This document shows positions 18,851-20,453 of a DNA stretch of 20,453 bases, one piece after another. The stretch is taken from contig MNCI01002706.1 of NCBI GenBank assembly GCA_015680685.1, forward strand, positions 267,688 through 288,140, written 5' to 3'. The first letter of the stretch is position 1, and every line of letters begins with the position of its first letter. The notes below the pieces were generated by a model. The model was not told the DNA's origin and made no database searches. It saw only the letters and a list, made by a program, of their open reading frames with translations. This DNA comes from Gnetum montanum. Lineage: Eukaryota; Streptophyta; Gnetopsida; Gnetales; Gnetaceae. Both the position numbers and the translations under genes were made by a program.

Positions 18851-19109
18851 ATAGTGGGATTATTGGAATTTTGAGTTTTCCAACACCTAGCATAGTTATT
18901 CCAAGTCAACAATGGCTAGTGTAGACAACATTCACCACCAAGCATAATACTTTCTGACAGATCACACAATTCCTATAGTCTCAACTCTTATTCCATTTTC
19001 CAGCACCTCCAACATAGTCACAAAAGTCTATTTTCTATTTATAGTAAATTGATGGGCTTTGCGAGTGAAGTCCATTCCAAATTTATCACAAATGGCAACT
19101 AAACTAGCA
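18851..19109. other. Unassigned DNA after the 3' LTR
   Basis: No coding trace or repeat partner was found. It may be insertion-site DNA or more LTR that lost its partner. Confidence 0.4.
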
Positions 19110-19279
19110 GTAGTCAACAAACTATGCTGGTGATAGTTAGTGGACTATGCTGAGTGGACTAAATTGGTGGTAATTAGTAGACTATGCTGAGTGGAGTATG
19201 CTAAGCAAACTACGTTGAAAATGGTTAGCAAACTATGCTAAGTGAACTATGTTGATAGTAGTCAGTGGACTATGCTAAC
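19110..19279. repeat. Degenerate tandem array, unit about 37 bp (ACTATGCTGAGTG motif)
   Basis: A motif of the form GTRGTYAGTRGACTATGCTRAGTGRACTATGTTG is repeated; ACTATGCT occurs five times and AGTATGCT once. Two units are 37 bp and one carries 14 extra bases, a partial duplication. The same word ACTATGCTAG occurs in the 3' LTR at 18751-18760. Confidence 0.75.
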
Positions 19280-19700
19280 AAAAGTAACCACTGTAAACCC
19301 ACAATCAACAGCAATCTATCAACAATCAAGTGCAATCAATAGCAAATCCAAAAATGGCAATCCTAACCCAATAAAAATCCAGTGTTAACACCATGTTGAG
19401 GTTCCAAATATTGGCAATTCCAAACATTGTCATTTTAGCATCCCATACAGAAATTTTGAGCACTTGGCATTTTTTTCCACAACCATTGGCAATAATACCA
19501 TTTCCCATTTCAAGCCATCACAACCCATTACAACCATTACAACCTCATCTAATAGTGTCATTTGGTAGTAAAACCTGGAACTATGTTGGGCATAGAGACT
19601 CTTACATAGTTTCTATTACTTTAAATGTGCAACACCAATCCCATTCCCATTTTGGAAGATCTGGTGGAAACCAATAGAAAGTTGCAAAAAATTGAAGCTA
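19280..19700. other. Unassigned DNA
   Basis: Short open stretches at 19326-19508 (minus) and 19393-19677 (plus) overlap each other and match nothing I know. ACAACC(A/C)ATT words recur at about 19515-19545. Confidence 0.45.
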
Positions 19701-19745
19701 GGAAGTGTTCGCGACCGTTTGGGACGCGACCGCCAACGAGTGTCC
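19701..19745. other. Small CpG-rich island with a CGCGACCG direct repeat
   Basis: CGCGACCG at 19710-19717 and again at 19725-19732, with more CpG just after. The surrounding kilobases have almost none. It is likely a fragment of a younger insertion, or a short stretch that escaped methylation. Confidence 0.6.
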
Positions 19746-19819
19746 TTGAACAAAATTTAGGTGCTTGCTGGTCTCTAGCAACACCAAGGCCCAAATACCT
19801 CCAAATAGACTTACTAGTT

Positions 19820-19848
19820 AATGTGTGTATGTGTGTGTGCTGTTGTTG
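19820..19848. repeat. GT-rich microsatellite
   Basis: TGTGTGTATGTGTGTGTGC followed by TGTTGTTG. Confidence 0.7.
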
Positions 19849-19860
19849 TATGTTATTATG

Positions 19861-20453
19861 AAAAATGAAACGATTGGGTTGTGTGTAAAACTATAAATGA
19901 CTTATCTTAAAGAGATTCAGCCAACTTTGCAAAGTGCTATGAGTTGTTGAGAGTTCCTATTTTGTTCAATTGCCTAGTCTATGCGGTCCTTATAATACCT
20001 ACTTGTAACAAATAAAGTTTTGCAAAAACATTTAAGCATGACTCTACGAATCTACTTCTAATTTTTCCCAATGAAAGAGATAGTTCCACAAGAAAACTAG
20101 AAATAGAGCGAGATTCAATAGAAATAGAAAGAAGAGAAAAAGAAAGCAGATTTGTGTAAAGATCTCAAGTGTTTAAACAAGGTAAAATGATACGAGTAAA
20201 CACTTCACAATAAAGCTATCCCAAATTCAATAACTATGAATTGTTCAAACTTCCAAGGCTCAAATAAGCAATTTCTTCAAGANATAATGGATGTCAACAA
20301 TTGCATTCAATAGAACCTTCAAAAGACTTACAATTTATGATTGAGATATCACAGAGATTCACTTTAAAAGATAAAAGAAGCTATTCTGGTCCTATCAAAA
20401 TACCAAAGATTTTCTAAACTCTCTTGACTATTGAATTGTTCAACAGCTTGACT
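19861..20453. other. Unassigned AT-rich DNA to the window end
   Basis: No coding trace. A purine-rich run lies at about 20107-20152 (GATTCAATAGAAATAGAAAG...). One undetermined base (N) is at 20283. Confidence 0.5.

Overview
The window is AT-rich, CpG-poor, non-coding eukaryotic DNA, most likely from a large-genome plant; a gymnosperm is my best guess, but the sequence alone cannot settle it. I find no intact host gene, no tRNA or rRNA and no CRISPR array. Almost every recognisable protein trace belongs to old retrotransposons broken by stops and frameshifts. Many of the stops are TAG, TAA or TGA where the family has Gln, Trp or Arg, as expected from long-term deamination of methylated cytosine.

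Layout. (1) 1-1120: a segment richer in CpG than the rest, with two TATA boxes on the + strand, GATATC palindromes and a possible LTR end at 489. (2) 1120-2430, minus strand: a decayed LINE, with an ORF1 zinc-knuckle trace followed by an ORF2 endonuclease trace that ends at the edge of segment 1. (3) 2430-7580: mostly unassigned. It holds a possible initiator-Met-tRNA primer-binding site (3863), a degenerate tandem array with a unit of about 205 bp (4310-5240) and a 56-bp strictly alternating purine-pyrimidine tract (6904-6959). (4) 7584-10260, + strand: remnant 1 of a Ty3/gypsy-like element, with a gag N-terminal ORF, capsid, a Cys/His segment and an aspartic protease, and no reverse transcriptase. 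(5) 10260-11350: unassigned, with microsatellites. (6) 11351-18850, + strand: remnant 2, a nearly complete Ty3/gypsy-type element bounded by a diverged pair of about 367-bp direct repeats read as LTRs. Inside, in order, are a long leader, gag, a gag zinc-knuckle-like segment, a linker, the protease, a non-coding block where RT, RNase H and most of integrase should be, an integrase C-terminal tail, two minisatellites, a hairpin, a polypurine tract and the 3' LTR. (7) 18851-20453: a 37-bp-unit array, a short CpG-rich island and unassigned AT-rich DNA.

The parts once worked together as copy-and-paste elements: gag for the particle, protease for maturation, integrase for insertion, LTRs and polypurine tract for transcription and priming. 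None can work now. The most unusual structure is in remnant 2. The pol core is replaced by sequence that carries the same short repeat as the element's own 3' non-coding region, and the polypurine tract lies in the arm of a perfect 15-bp inverted repeat. I saw no convincing new biological system; the findings are structural and evolutionary.
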